This document shows, piece by piece, positions 1 through 5,166 of a stretch of 5,166 bases of DNA. The translations under genes and the position numbers were made by a program. The stretch is from Flavobacteriaceae bacterium. GTDB lineage: Bacteria > Bacteroidota > Bacteroidia > Flavobacteriales > Flavobacteriaceae. Every line of letters begins with the position of its first letter. The first letter of the stretch is position 1. The stretch lies in assembly GCA_949507465.1 (NCBI GenBank), contig CATEMS010000349.1, forward strand, positions 1 to 5,166, read 5' to 3'. A model generated the notes under the pieces. The model saw nothing but the letters and a program-made list of their open reading frames with translations, had not been told where the DNA came from and searched no databases.

Positions 1-103
1 AAATCATTTTATGGTCTGTACTAAATATATATTTAGTAATGAAGGTCTCCTTGTGGTGATGACCGTGATCATCTTCGACGTGTGCTTCTGCGTGTGCTGA
101 CAT
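1..103 (-). CDS. coxA: Cytochrome c oxidase subunit I, N-terminal 34 codons (3' end outside window)
   Basis: Start of the catalytic heme a/a3-CuB subunit of the aa3-type oxidase. The ATG at 101-103 opens a frame running to the window edge without a stop. It encodes MSAHAEAHVEDDHGHHHKE followed by TFITKYIFSTDHKMI. The KYIFSTDHKMIG-type sequence is the classic conserved segment just before the first membrane helix of heme-copper oxidase subunit I. Six of the first 17 residues are His, an unusual cytoplasmic tail. The start is 12 bases after the coxB stop with only a poor purine match (GCTAAGAT) before it. Catalytic His residues, the Tyr cross-link and the helices lie outside the window, so the oxidase subtype is inferred from coxB and context. 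Confidence 0.93.
   Translation of the reverse strand, partial: MSAHAEAHVEDDHGHHHKETFITKYIFSTDHKMI
19..38. repeat. Perfect 20-bp AT-rich palindrome in the start of coxA
   Basis: Bases 19-38 read TACTAAATAT followed by its exact reverse complement, ATATTTAGTA, with no spacer. It covers codons for T-K-Y-I-F-S near residue 25 of CoxA. As RNA it would fold only weakly because it is AT-rich and has no loop. The encoded residues are strongly conserved, so codon choice within a fixed peptide may explain it. Confidence 0.6.
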
Positions 104-115
104 ATCTTAGCTCGT

Positions 116-1186
116 TTATTTAGTATTTAAGGATGTTGCTATGGTTGCTTGTTGTGCAATCCAAGCATCGTATTGTTCTTGAGTTTCTACTATAATTTTC
201 ATCTGCATATTGTAGTGATTGGCTCCACAAATCTTATTGCAAAGCAATAGGTAATCAAACTCATAAGGCTCTAATGCCTCTTCGCCTTTGGTAATCAACT
301 CTTTAGAGTTTTCTCTGCGTATTGCGTTGATTCTACTTACTTTTCCCATAACCTCTTCATCCAATCGCATCTGTTCTGTAGTAATCGAAGGAGTAAATGC
401 AAATTGAGTGATCATACCAGGAACACAATTCATTTGCGCTCTAAAATGTGGCATGTATGCAGAGTGTAATACGTCCTGAGATCGCATTTTAAATAAAATT
501 TTTCTACCCAGAGGCAGGTGAAGTTCATTGACAACTATATCATCTTGCGCGTTAGGATCTGAGGTGTCTACACCCAATTGGTTAGCCCCTTCAATTAACC
601 GTACATTTGCCTCTCCAAGGGTGTTATCCTGGCCGCTGTATCTTGCTCTCCAATCAAACTGGTAGGCATACAACTCAACAATCATGGGGTCATCTTCTTC
701 ACTGACATTCATAATGTCTGTCCAGGTAAATAAACCATAGATTATCAAACCTGCTAGAACAATTACAGGAATTACCGTCCAGATAAATTCTAACTTATCG
801 TTGTCTGCAAAATATAAAGCACGCTTGTTTTTATTTCCTCTGTATTTAAAAGCGTAATAGCTTAGCAACCAAAGTGTGATAAACCCAACAAAGAAAATAA
901 TTACCATTGTGATTAACCATAAATCATCAATTCCTTGTCCATGTTCTGAAGCGGCTTTTGGTAATAAAACCTCTCCCCATTTCCAGAATGAAACGATCAA
1001 AATAGCATAGGTAACAAACACAAACATTAGCATCAACCATCCGTTAACGTTGTTGTCCTTATCTGAAGCAATCTCAGAAGATTCACCCAGCTGTTCCGGT
1101 GTTTTTGACATTCCAAAAATCTTTGCCATCTGCAGCACAGTGATTCCGAAGAGAATGATTACTAGTACAATTAAAAATGCGGTCAT
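116..1186 (-). CDS. coxB: Cytochrome c oxidase subunit II (CuA protein), Bacteroidota type
   Basis: CuA-carrying subunit of the aa3-type oxidase; it accepts electrons on the periplasmic side and hands them to heme a in subunit I. The 356-residue protein has the usual two-helix membrane part (89-113 and 133-155, with KLEFIWTVIPVIVL), but two further hydrophobic segments come first (3-21 and 49-71). The CuA ligands are all present: His241 (HSAYMPHF), then Cys316, Cys320, His324 and Met327 in CNKICGANHYNM (bases 206-241). Differences from the canonical mitochondrial and proteobacterial form are Lys318 in place of the CxExC Glu, NCVPGM instead of DAIPGR, QFDW instead of QWYW, and a charged insertion at about 271-307. 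The coxA start is 12 bases after its stop. The neighbouring ActF and CoxA support a dedicated ACIII-aa3 electron path. Confidence 0.97.
   Translation of the reverse strand: MTAFLIVLVIILFGITVLQMAKIFGMSKTPEQLGESSEIASDKDNNVNGWLMLMFVFVTYAILIVSFWKWGEVLLPKAASEHGQGIDDLWLITMVIIFFVGFITLWLLSYYAFKYRGNKNKRALYFADNDKLEFIWTVIPVIVLAGLIIYGLFTWTDIMNVSEEDDPMIVELYAYQFDWRARYSGQDNTLGEANVRLIEGANQLGVDTSDPNAQDDIVVNELHLPLGRKILFKMRSQDVLHSAYMPHFRAQMNCVPGMITQFAFTPSITTEQMRLDEEVMGKVSRINAIRRENSKELITKGEEALEPYEFDYLLLCNKICGANHYNMQMKIIVETQEQYDAWIAQQATIATSLNTK
206..241 (-). other. CuA-binding loop of CoxB
   Basis: The residue pattern C-x3-C-x3-H-x2-M (Cys316, Cys320, His324, Met327) is complete and, with His241 (bases 464-466), gives a full binuclear copper site. 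The residue between the cysteines that is Glu in canonical oxidases is Lys318 here (codon AAG at 233-235). The Glu normally contributes its backbone carbonyl to CuA and its side chain to the Mg/Mn site. Confidence 0.93.
266..376 (-). other. Charged, probably helical insertion in the CuA domain of CoxB
   Basis: About 37 residues (271-307), including EQMRLDEEVMGKVSRINAIR and a following Lys/Glu-rich part, separate the strand after NCVPGM from the Cys loop. The spacing between the first His and the first Cys of the CuA site is 75 residues here against about 35 in bovine subunit II. The composition suggests amphipathic helix. I believe comparable insertions occur in other flavobacterial CoxB proteins, so it is probably a lineage trait. 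Confidence 0.75.
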
Positions 1187-1207
1187 CGTTATTTGTCTTC
1201 TAAATAA

Positions 1208-2536
1208 TTAATAATGATAATTTTTACTTTCTTTCATAAATGGGTTGTTCTTCAACAACAGTGGCGCTTTTGTTAATGCAGTAAAGACAACAAAAATAAA
1301 AAGACCTAGGAAGAATAATACAGATCCTATCTCAGGAATCCCTATAAACCAACTCTCTCCAACTGTTCCAGGCATGACCATCACAAATATATCTATGTAA
1401 TGCCCCACTAGTATTACAATTCCTGTCAAGACTACAAACCAATTCACACGCTTGTAATCACTGTTCATTAACAGTAATAGTGGGAATATAAAGTTCATCG
1501 CCAACATGCCAAAAAACGGCAAATTAAAGTCTTCTATACGTGTCATAAAGTAGGTGACCTCCTCTGGTATGTTTGCATACCAAATTAACATAAACTGAGA
1601 AAACCATAGGTAGGTCCAGAAAATACTAAAGCCAAACATAAACTTGGCCAAATCGTGGATGTGACTGTCGTTGACTATCTCAAGGTATCCTTGAGATTTT
1701 AAGAATATGGTAATCAAAGCGATTGTTGTGATGGCACAAACCATCATCCCTGCAAGAACGTACCAACCAAATAAAGTTGAAAACCAGTGTGGATCAAAAC
1801 TCATAATCCAATCCCAAGACATCATAGACTCAGTGTATAAAAAGAACACTAAAAATCCAGCTGAAATTCTAAAGGTCTTTTTAAAGTTACTATAATCATT
1901 TGCTTTTGCGAGGTCTCCTGCACGAGAAAACTTTACGGCAAAATGACGGTAGGTCATCCAACCTCCTAAAAATATGGCTGCTCTTATAAGCATCCATGTG
2001 CCGTTAAGCCATCCAGATTTACCTTTAATTAAAGCATCATGAGCAACAACCTCTGGATCTGCCCACACAAATATGTGATTGATATGAAATCCTGACAATG
2101 CTAATAAAACAAACATAATGATTCCTCCGGGCACTAGATAGGCGGTGATGGCTTCCATTACTCTGAAAAGAACTGGAGACCAACCAGCCTGTGCAGCAAA
2201 ATTTACGGCATAAAAAGCCAAGGCTCCAAGTGCGATCATAAAGAAAAAGAAGCAGGCAACATACAAAGCAGACCAGGGTCTGTTTTGTAATTGATGTAAG
2301 GTATGTTCTAAATGTTGTTCATGCGCTGCAGCGGTAGTTTGGTGAGCCGTGTTTGCATGATCTTGATGACTCTCTTGAGAAGGTGTACTGTGATCATCCC
2401 CATGTGCCGCCATCATTTCTTTTACCTCTGTAGTAGATCCTGGAGCAGACAAAAATCCTGCACCAATACCAACAGCACCGAGTACCATCAATATGACAGC
2501 AAATAATTTAAGTTTATTAGGTAGCGTATAATTCAT
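1208..2536 (-). CDS. actF: ActF, NrfD-like ten-helix membrane subunit of Alternative Complex III
   Basis: Second NrfD-type membrane subunit of ACIII, often annotated quinol:cytochrome c oxidoreductase membrane protein. In characterised complexes it resembles ActC but is not the main quinol site. The 442-residue protein has ten hydrophobic segments, near 11-31, 88-112, 122-150, 174-199, 222-240, 251-279, 296-322, 339-358, 366-388 and 403-425. The conserved family stretch is TESMMSWDWIMSFDPHWFST (235-254), followed by LFGWYVLAG. The loop between helices 1 and 2 is unusually His-rich: nine His between residues 45 and 81. If the N-terminus is cytoplasmic, that loop faces the periplasm. ATG at 2534-2536 has no clear Shine-Dalgarno, and the stop TAA lies 21 bases before coxB. 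Identification is firm; the topology is predicted by eye. Confidence 0.94.
   Translation of the reverse strand: MNYTLPNKLKLFAVILMVLGAVGIGAGFLSAPGSTTEVKEMMAAHGDDHSTPSQESHQDHANTAHQTTAAAHEQHLEHTLHQLQNRPWSALYVACFFFFMIALGALAFYAVNFAAQAGWSPVLFRVMEAITAYLVPGGIIMFVLLALSGFHINHIFVWADPEVVAHDALIKGKSGWLNGTWMLIRAAIFLGGWMTYRHFAVKFSRAGDLAKANDYSNFKKTFRISAGFLVFFLYTESMMSWDWIMSFDPHWFSTLFGWYVLAGMMVCAITTIALITIFLKSQGYLEIVNDSHIHDLAKFMFGFSIFWTYLWFSQFMLIWYANIPEEVTYFMTRIEDFNLPFFGMLAMNFIFPLLLLMNSDYKRVNWFVVLTGIVILVGHYIDIFVMVMPGTVGESWFIGIPEIGSVLFFLGLFIFVVFTALTKAPLLLKNNPFMKESKNYHY
1677..1697 (-). repeat. 9-bp inverted repeat with 3-nt loop inside actF
   Basis: The plus strand reads ATCTCAAGG-TAT-CCTTGAGAT, two perfect 9-base arms around a 3-base loop. 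In the actF message this could fold into a stable hairpin over codons 280-287, in the hydrophilic loop after the sixth membrane helix. No T-tract follows on the minus strand, so it is not a terminator of the operon. On the plus strand a short TTTT follows, too weak to call a terminator. Confidence 0.6.
2293..2404 (-). other. His-rich loop of ActF
   Basis: ActF residues 45-81 contain His at 45, 49, 57, 60, 65, 72, 75, 78 and 81 among Gln, Ala, Thr, Ser and acidic residues. The segment is low-complexity and lies between the first two membrane helices. Such loops can bind Cu, Ni or Zn, but nothing in the sequence proves this. Confidence 0.8.
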
Positions 2537-2563
2537 ATCTAAGCTATTCTATTGTTCTTTTTG

Positions 2564-3190
2564 TTAGTGTGTTTGTTCGTTGTGAGTTTTTACCCCAACA
2601 GACTCCTGTTCAGCCTCTGGTACTAAAAGCGCAGTTCCTTCTAATGTTGCTTTTAAGTTCATAACGTGCTGGGTAATTTGCCAACGCTCTAACTCATTTG
2701 TTTGAGATGCATAAGATCCCATAGAATTTAATCCATACATCTGTACATGATAGACTCCACCTTGGGTAATCAATCTTCCAGGTGCAGCATAACTAGGAAT
2801 TCCTAATATTTTTTCACGCTGCATCAAAATACCATTTCCATCTCCTTTGTCTCCATGACAAACAGCACAGTATATGGTATATAATTCTTTCCCTGCATCC
2901 AAGTTTTTTTGAGTGACCTTTAAAGGGTTTTTCAAGTCTTTTTTGGCAGCGTCTGATCCTTTTGTAGTGTTTGGATACTCATAAGGAGCATACCCTCTTG
3001 GTACTGTACCTGAAACTGGTAACAGGGCTTCTTGCTGATTTGGAAAAACCTCGTATTCACCATACGTTTCATATCCTACTGGCTCATACATATTTGGCAT
3101 ATACTGGATGCTAGGCTTTGTATCACCTGCACAAGAAGTCAATGCTATCAATGCTATTAAAGCAACACTTATATGGAGTATTTTTTTCAT
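2564..3190 (-). CDS. actE: ActE, mono-heme cytochrome c lipoprotein subunit of Alternative Complex III
   Basis: Periplasmic mono-heme c subunit thought to take part in passing electrons from ACIII to the terminal oxidase. From the start at 3190 the protein has 208 residues. Residues 1-19 form a lipoprotein signal (MKK, hydrophobic core, lipobox L-T-S-C), so Cys20 should be lipidated and anchor the mature protein. The family segment SIQYMPNMYEPVGYETYG follows shortly after. The heme c motif CAVCH is at residues 108-112 (bases 2855-2869), followed by GDKGDGNG, typical of class I cytochromes c. Met157 in GLNSMGSYASQ is the likely sixth heme ligand. An alternative start at 3205 gives 213 residues but puts a polar MTIIN before the signal. 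There are 27 bases between its stop and actF. Confidence 0.94.
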   Translation of the reverse strand: MKKILHISVALIALIALTSCAGDTKPSIQYMPNMYEPVGYETYGEYEVFPNQQEALLPVSGTVPRGYAPYEYPNTTKGSDAAKKDLKNPLKVTQKNLDAGKELYTIYCAVCHGDKGDGNGILMQREKILGIPSYAAPGRLITQGGVYHVQMYGLNSMGSYASQTNELERWQITQHVMNLKATLEGTALLVPEAEQESVGVKTHNEQTH

Positions 3191-3192
3191 AT
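3190..3192 (-). promoter_or_regulatory. actD/actE stop-T-ATG junction deciding the actE start
   Basis: The minus strand reads TAA (actD stop, 3192-3194), T, then ATG (3188-3190) followed by AAA AAA ATA, giving a typical Met-Lys-Lys signal-peptide start. This repeats the arrangement at the actC/actD junction. An upstream in-frame ATG at 3203-3205 would add five residues (MTIIN) and overlap actD by 14 bases; I consider it less likely. Confidence 0.65.
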
Positions 3193-3728
3193 TAATGATC
3201 GTCATCAGATTCTACTATACTAATTTCAATAGCTCCTGTGTCTTGCAAGAACTTTGACATTTTATCTATATCATGATGTGAAGCATCAACAGCCATTAAA
3301 AAATGATCGTCTGTTGTTCTTACATCAGGATTTTCTGCCTTTTTGAATGGCCATAATTTACTTCTCATATAAAAAGTAATTACCATTAAATGGGCAGCAA
3401 AAAACACAGTCAACTCAAACATAATGGGTACAAAGGCAGGCATGTTTTCGATATAACTAAAACTTGGTTTACCACCAATATCCTGAGGCCAATCTTCAAT
3501 CATAATGAAATTCATCATTGCAATAGCTACACAAAACCCTACAACACCATACATAAAAGCCGTGATGGCAATACGTGTAGGTTCAAGACCCATTACTTTG
3601 TCCAGACCATGGACGGGAAAAGGGGTGTAGACTTCGTCTATATGATAATGTGCAGCACGTGTTTGTTTCACCGCGTGCATCAGAATATCATCATCGTTAT
3701 AAATTGCATGTATCACTTTGGAAGCCAT
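3192..3728 (-). CDS. actD: ActD, DUF3341 membrane subunit of Alternative Complex III
   Basis: Structural membrane subunit of ACIII with no cofactor of its own; in solved ACIII structures it packs beside ActC with most of its soluble mass in the cytoplasm. The 178-residue protein has a soluble N-terminal part (1-50) carrying the family motif YTPFPVHGLD (34-43) and MGLEPTRI (46-53). Two hydrophobic helices follow, near 53-77 and 97-121, with SYIENMPAFVPIMFE leading into the second. A soluble C-terminal part (139-173) has alternating strand/helix character, and the tail is acidic (ESDDDH). Length is normal for DUF3341 proteins. It starts one base after the actC stop and ends with TAA at 3192-3194, one base before the preferred actE start. 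No cysteines or histidines are arranged as a heme or metal site. Confidence 0.95.
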   Translation of the reverse strand: MASKVIHAIYNDDDILMHAVKQTRAAHYHIDEVYTPFPVHGLDKVMGLEPTRIAITAFMYGVVGFCVAIAMMNFIMIEDWPQDIGGKPSFSYIENMPAFVPIMFELTVFFAAHLMVITFYMRSKLWPFKKAENPDVRTTDDHFLMAVDASHHDIDKMSKFLQDTGAIEISIVESDDDH

Positions 3729-3730
3729 AC
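3728..3730 (-). promoter_or_regulatory. actC/actD stop-T-ATG junction (coupled translation likely)
   Basis: Reading the minus strand, the actC stop TAG (3730-3732) is followed by a single T and then the actD ATG (3726-3728). The preceding bases, AATCTAAAAAACAACTAGT, contain no purine-rich Shine-Dalgarno match. Ribosomes finishing actC could restart at once on actD; this is inferred from spacing only. Confidence 0.6.
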
Positions 3731-5166
3731 TAGTTGTTTTTTAGATTAGAGGCTTGTGCTGCCCAGTCATCGCGTTTTGCTCTTCCGGGTAACTCGCCTA
3801 ATATTTCGTCAAATAAATCGTACTCTGTATTGGTCATTTTAGCTATCTGCTGAAAGGTAAATAATCCCATAGCGTTTAGTTTCTTCTCTAACACTGGACC
3901 AACACCTGTAATTTTTTTCAGATCATCGGGAGTTTGAGTGGCAGCATCAAAACTTCCAAGAGTGCCCAAAAGGATGTTTAGTTTACCCTGATCGTAACTG
4001 CCTTTTTTTGTTTTTACGGGAGCAGCAACCTCATAGTGCTTTACATCATCTCCGTGAGTGGCGCGTAAGGATTTGAATTTTGAACCAGAACTCTTTAAGA
4101 TAGACTTTACCTCTGCCTGAGCAATCACAGGGAAAGTTCTAGCATATAGTAAAAACAATACAAAGAAAAATCCAATGGTTCCTATAAAAATACCTATGTC
4201 AACAAAGGTTGGTGAGAACATAGTCCAAGAAGATGGTAAGTAATCTCGATGTAATGAGGTAACAATAATTACAAAACGCTCAAACCACATTCCTATGTTT
4301 ACCACAATAGAGATAAAGAAAGAGAACATGATACTTGTACGTAATTTTTTAAACCACATGAACTGCGGAGAGAATACATTACAAGTCATCATAGCCCAAT
4401 ATGCCCACCAGTAAGGACCCGTTGCTCTGTTTAAGAAAGCATACTGTTCGTACTCTACTCCAGAATACCATGCAATAAAAAGCTCTGTGATGTATGCCAC
4501 ACCAACAATAGAACCTGTTAGCATGATCACGATATTCATCAGCTCAATATGTTGGATGGTTATGTAGTTCTCTAATTTTGATACTTTTCTCATTATAATC
4601 AAAAGTGTATTCACCATTGCAAAGCCTGAGAAAATTGCTCCAGCTACAAAATAAGGAGGGAAAATAGTGGTATGCCATCCTGGTATGACTGAAGTAGCAA
4701 AATCAAAAGATACTATCGTGTGTACAGAAAGTACAAGTGGTGTAGCCAACCCTGCCAATACCAAAGAAACCTCTTCAAAGCGTTGCCAATCTTTTGCACG
4801 TCCACTCCAACCAAAAGACAAAATACTGTACATCTTTTTTGTGAAAGGAGTTATTGCTCTATCACGAATCATTGCAAAATCTGGCAACAATCCTGTCCAC
4901 CAGAAAACAAGTGATACAGAAAGGTAGGTAGAAATTGCAAATACATCCCACAATAGTGGAGAATTAAAGTTGACCCACAAAGAGCCAAATTGATTTGGAA
5001 TTGGTAGTACCCAGTAGGCAAGCCAAGGACGTCCCATGTGTATAATTGGAAACAACCCTGCCTGAATTACAGAGAAGATTGTCATCGCCTCTGCAGAGCG
5101 GTTGATGGCCATTCTCCATTTTTGACGGAAAAGTAGGAGTACTGCGGAGATCAACGTCCCTGCGTG
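3730..5166 (-). CDS. actC: ActC, NrfD-like quinol-binding membrane subunit of Alternative Complex III, with C-terminal helix-hairpin-helix domain (5' end outside window)
   Basis: Integral membrane subunit that in characterised ACIII enzymes binds and oxidises menaquinol and passes electrons to the ActB iron-sulfur subunit. The frame stays open to the window edge: codons 5155-5166 read H-A-G-T before the TTG at 5152-5154. That TTG is an internal Leu, not a start, so the true N-terminus and probably one helix are missing. Counting from that Leu as residue 1, hydrophobic segments lie near 20-48, 66-91, 127-150, 165-189, 205-228, 248-266, 275-299 and 317-340, with the tail of another before residue 10. 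Family-like motifs are SVHTIVSFDFA (143-153) and ERFVIIVTSLHRDYLPSSW (292-310). Residues 345-405 are a polar linker, followed by a helix-hairpin-helix-like domain (409-472). The stop is TAG at 3730-3732, one base before the actD start. Family membership is very likely from sequence and context; the quinol role is taken from the family. Confidence 0.95.
   Translation of the reverse strand, partial: HAGTLISAVLLLFRQKWRMAINRSAEAMTIFSVIQAGLFPIIHMGRPWLAYWVLPIPNQFGSLWVNFNSPLLWDVFAISTYLSVSLVFWWTGLLPDFAMIRDRAITPFTKKMYSILSFGWSGRAKDWQRFEEVSLVLAGLATPLVLSVHTIVSFDFATSVIPGWHTTIFPPYFVAGAIFSGFAMVNTLLIIMRKVSKLENYITIQHIELMNIVIMLTGSIVGVAYITELFIAWYSGVEYEQYAFLNRATGPYWWAYWAMMTCNVFSPQFMWFKKLRTSIMFSFFISIVVNIGMWFERFVIIVTSLHRDYLPSSWTMFSPTFVDIGIFIGTIGFFFVLFLLYARTFPVIAQAEVKSILKSSGSKFKSLRATHGDDVKHYEVAAPVKTKKGSYDQGKLNILLGTLGSFDAATQTPDDLKKITGVGPVLEKKLNAMGLFTFQQIAKMTNTEYDLFDEILGELPGRAKRDDWAAQASNLKNN
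3733..3930 (-). other. Helix-hairpin-helix-like domain at the C-terminus of ActC
   Basis: About 65 residues at the end of ActC read DDLKKITGVGPVLEKKLNAM and continue through LFTFQQIAKM to PGRAKRDDWAAQA. The hairpin motif I-T-G-V-G-P, followed by a Lys-rich helix and a second helix, matches the general helix-hairpin-helix pattern. Similar tails are known on some Bacteroidota proteins, for example ribosomal protein L21, where they are often annotated as flap-endonuclease-like. I see no nuclease catalytic residues. It is in frame with the membrane part, joined by a Ser/Lys-rich linker. Its role in a respiratory subunit is unknown; a protein-docking module on the cytoplasmic face is an inference. 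Confidence 0.75.

Noticed and set aside
1677..1700. Hairpin followed by TTTT as a plus-strand terminator
   Set aside because: No plus-strand gene precedes it, and the T run is only four bases inside the actF coding sequence.
1707..1895. Plus-strand open frame of 62 codons
   Set aside because: It lies wholly opposite the well-supported actF gene, has no recognisable family, and is a shadow frame.
2537..2563. Possible promoter or terminator in the actE-actF gap
   Set aside because: The 27 bases are AT-rich, but show no hairpin and no convincing TAnnTTTG-type Bacteroidota promoter with its -33 element.
3203..3205. Upstream ATG as actE start
   Set aside because: It would place polar residues ahead of a good Met-Lys-Lys lipoprotein signal and overlap actD by 14 bases. 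The ATG at 3188-3190 repeats the spacing seen at the previous junction.
3390..3749. Plus-strand open frame of 119 codons opposite actD
   Set aside because: It is antisense to a conserved ACIII subunit and has a Cys/His-rich low-quality composition typical of reverse-frame translation.
3733..3930. Separate DNA-repair gene or nuclease
   Set aside because: The helix-hairpin-helix segment has no own start or catalytic residues and is continuous with ActC, so it is a domain and not a gene.
4667..4927. Plus-strand open frames opposite actC
   Set aside because: Two overlapping frames on the same strand with no domain character lie inside the conserved actC gene; both look like shadows.
5152..5154. 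TTG as the start of ActC
   Set aside because: The frame stays open upstream to the window edge, coding H-A-G-T, and the residues after the TTG are the end of a membrane helix rather than a plausible N-terminus. The gene is simply cut by the window.

Overview
The window is a compact, unidirectional piece of a respiratory gene cluster. Every gene lies on the minus strand, so transcription runs from high to low coordinates. In transcription order it holds: the NrfD-like quinol-binding membrane subunit ActC (its start lies beyond the window edge), ActD (DUF3341 family), ActE (mono-heme c lipoprotein), ActF (second NrfD-like ten-helix subunit), cytochrome c oxidase subunit II (CuA protein), and the first 34 codons of cytochrome c oxidase subunit I, cut by the other edge. 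This is the known order of the Alternative Complex III (ACIII) operon joined to an aa3-type oxidase. actA and actB would be expected just beyond position 5166, and the rest of coxA below position 1.

The organism is most likely a member of the Bacteroidota, probably class Flavobacteriia. The gene order, the AT-rich composition, the near absence of GGAGG-type Shine-Dalgarno sequences before the starts, and protein signatures such as CNKICG in subunit II and YTPFPVHGLD in ActD all point that way. I do not assign a genus.

The genes form one electron-transfer chain. ActC oxidises menaquinol in the membrane. Electrons pass through the iron-sulfur and heme subunits ActB and ActA (outside the window) and the heme c of ActE towards the CuA centre of CoxB, then to the heme/copper site in CoxA, where oxygen is reduced. 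ActD and ActF are structural membrane partners. Gaps between genes are 1, 1, 27, 21 and 12 nt once the ActE start is corrected to 3190. No internal promoter or terminator is apparent, and no stretch over 27 nt lacks a gene.

I do not see an undescribed system here. The points that deserve a second look are: a helix-hairpin-helix domain on the C-terminus of the membrane protein ActC; subunit II changes at residues normally tied to the Mg site, to electron entry and to the CuA loop; a charged insertion in the CuA domain; His-rich segments in ActF and CoxA; and two exact inverted repeats inside coding sequence.
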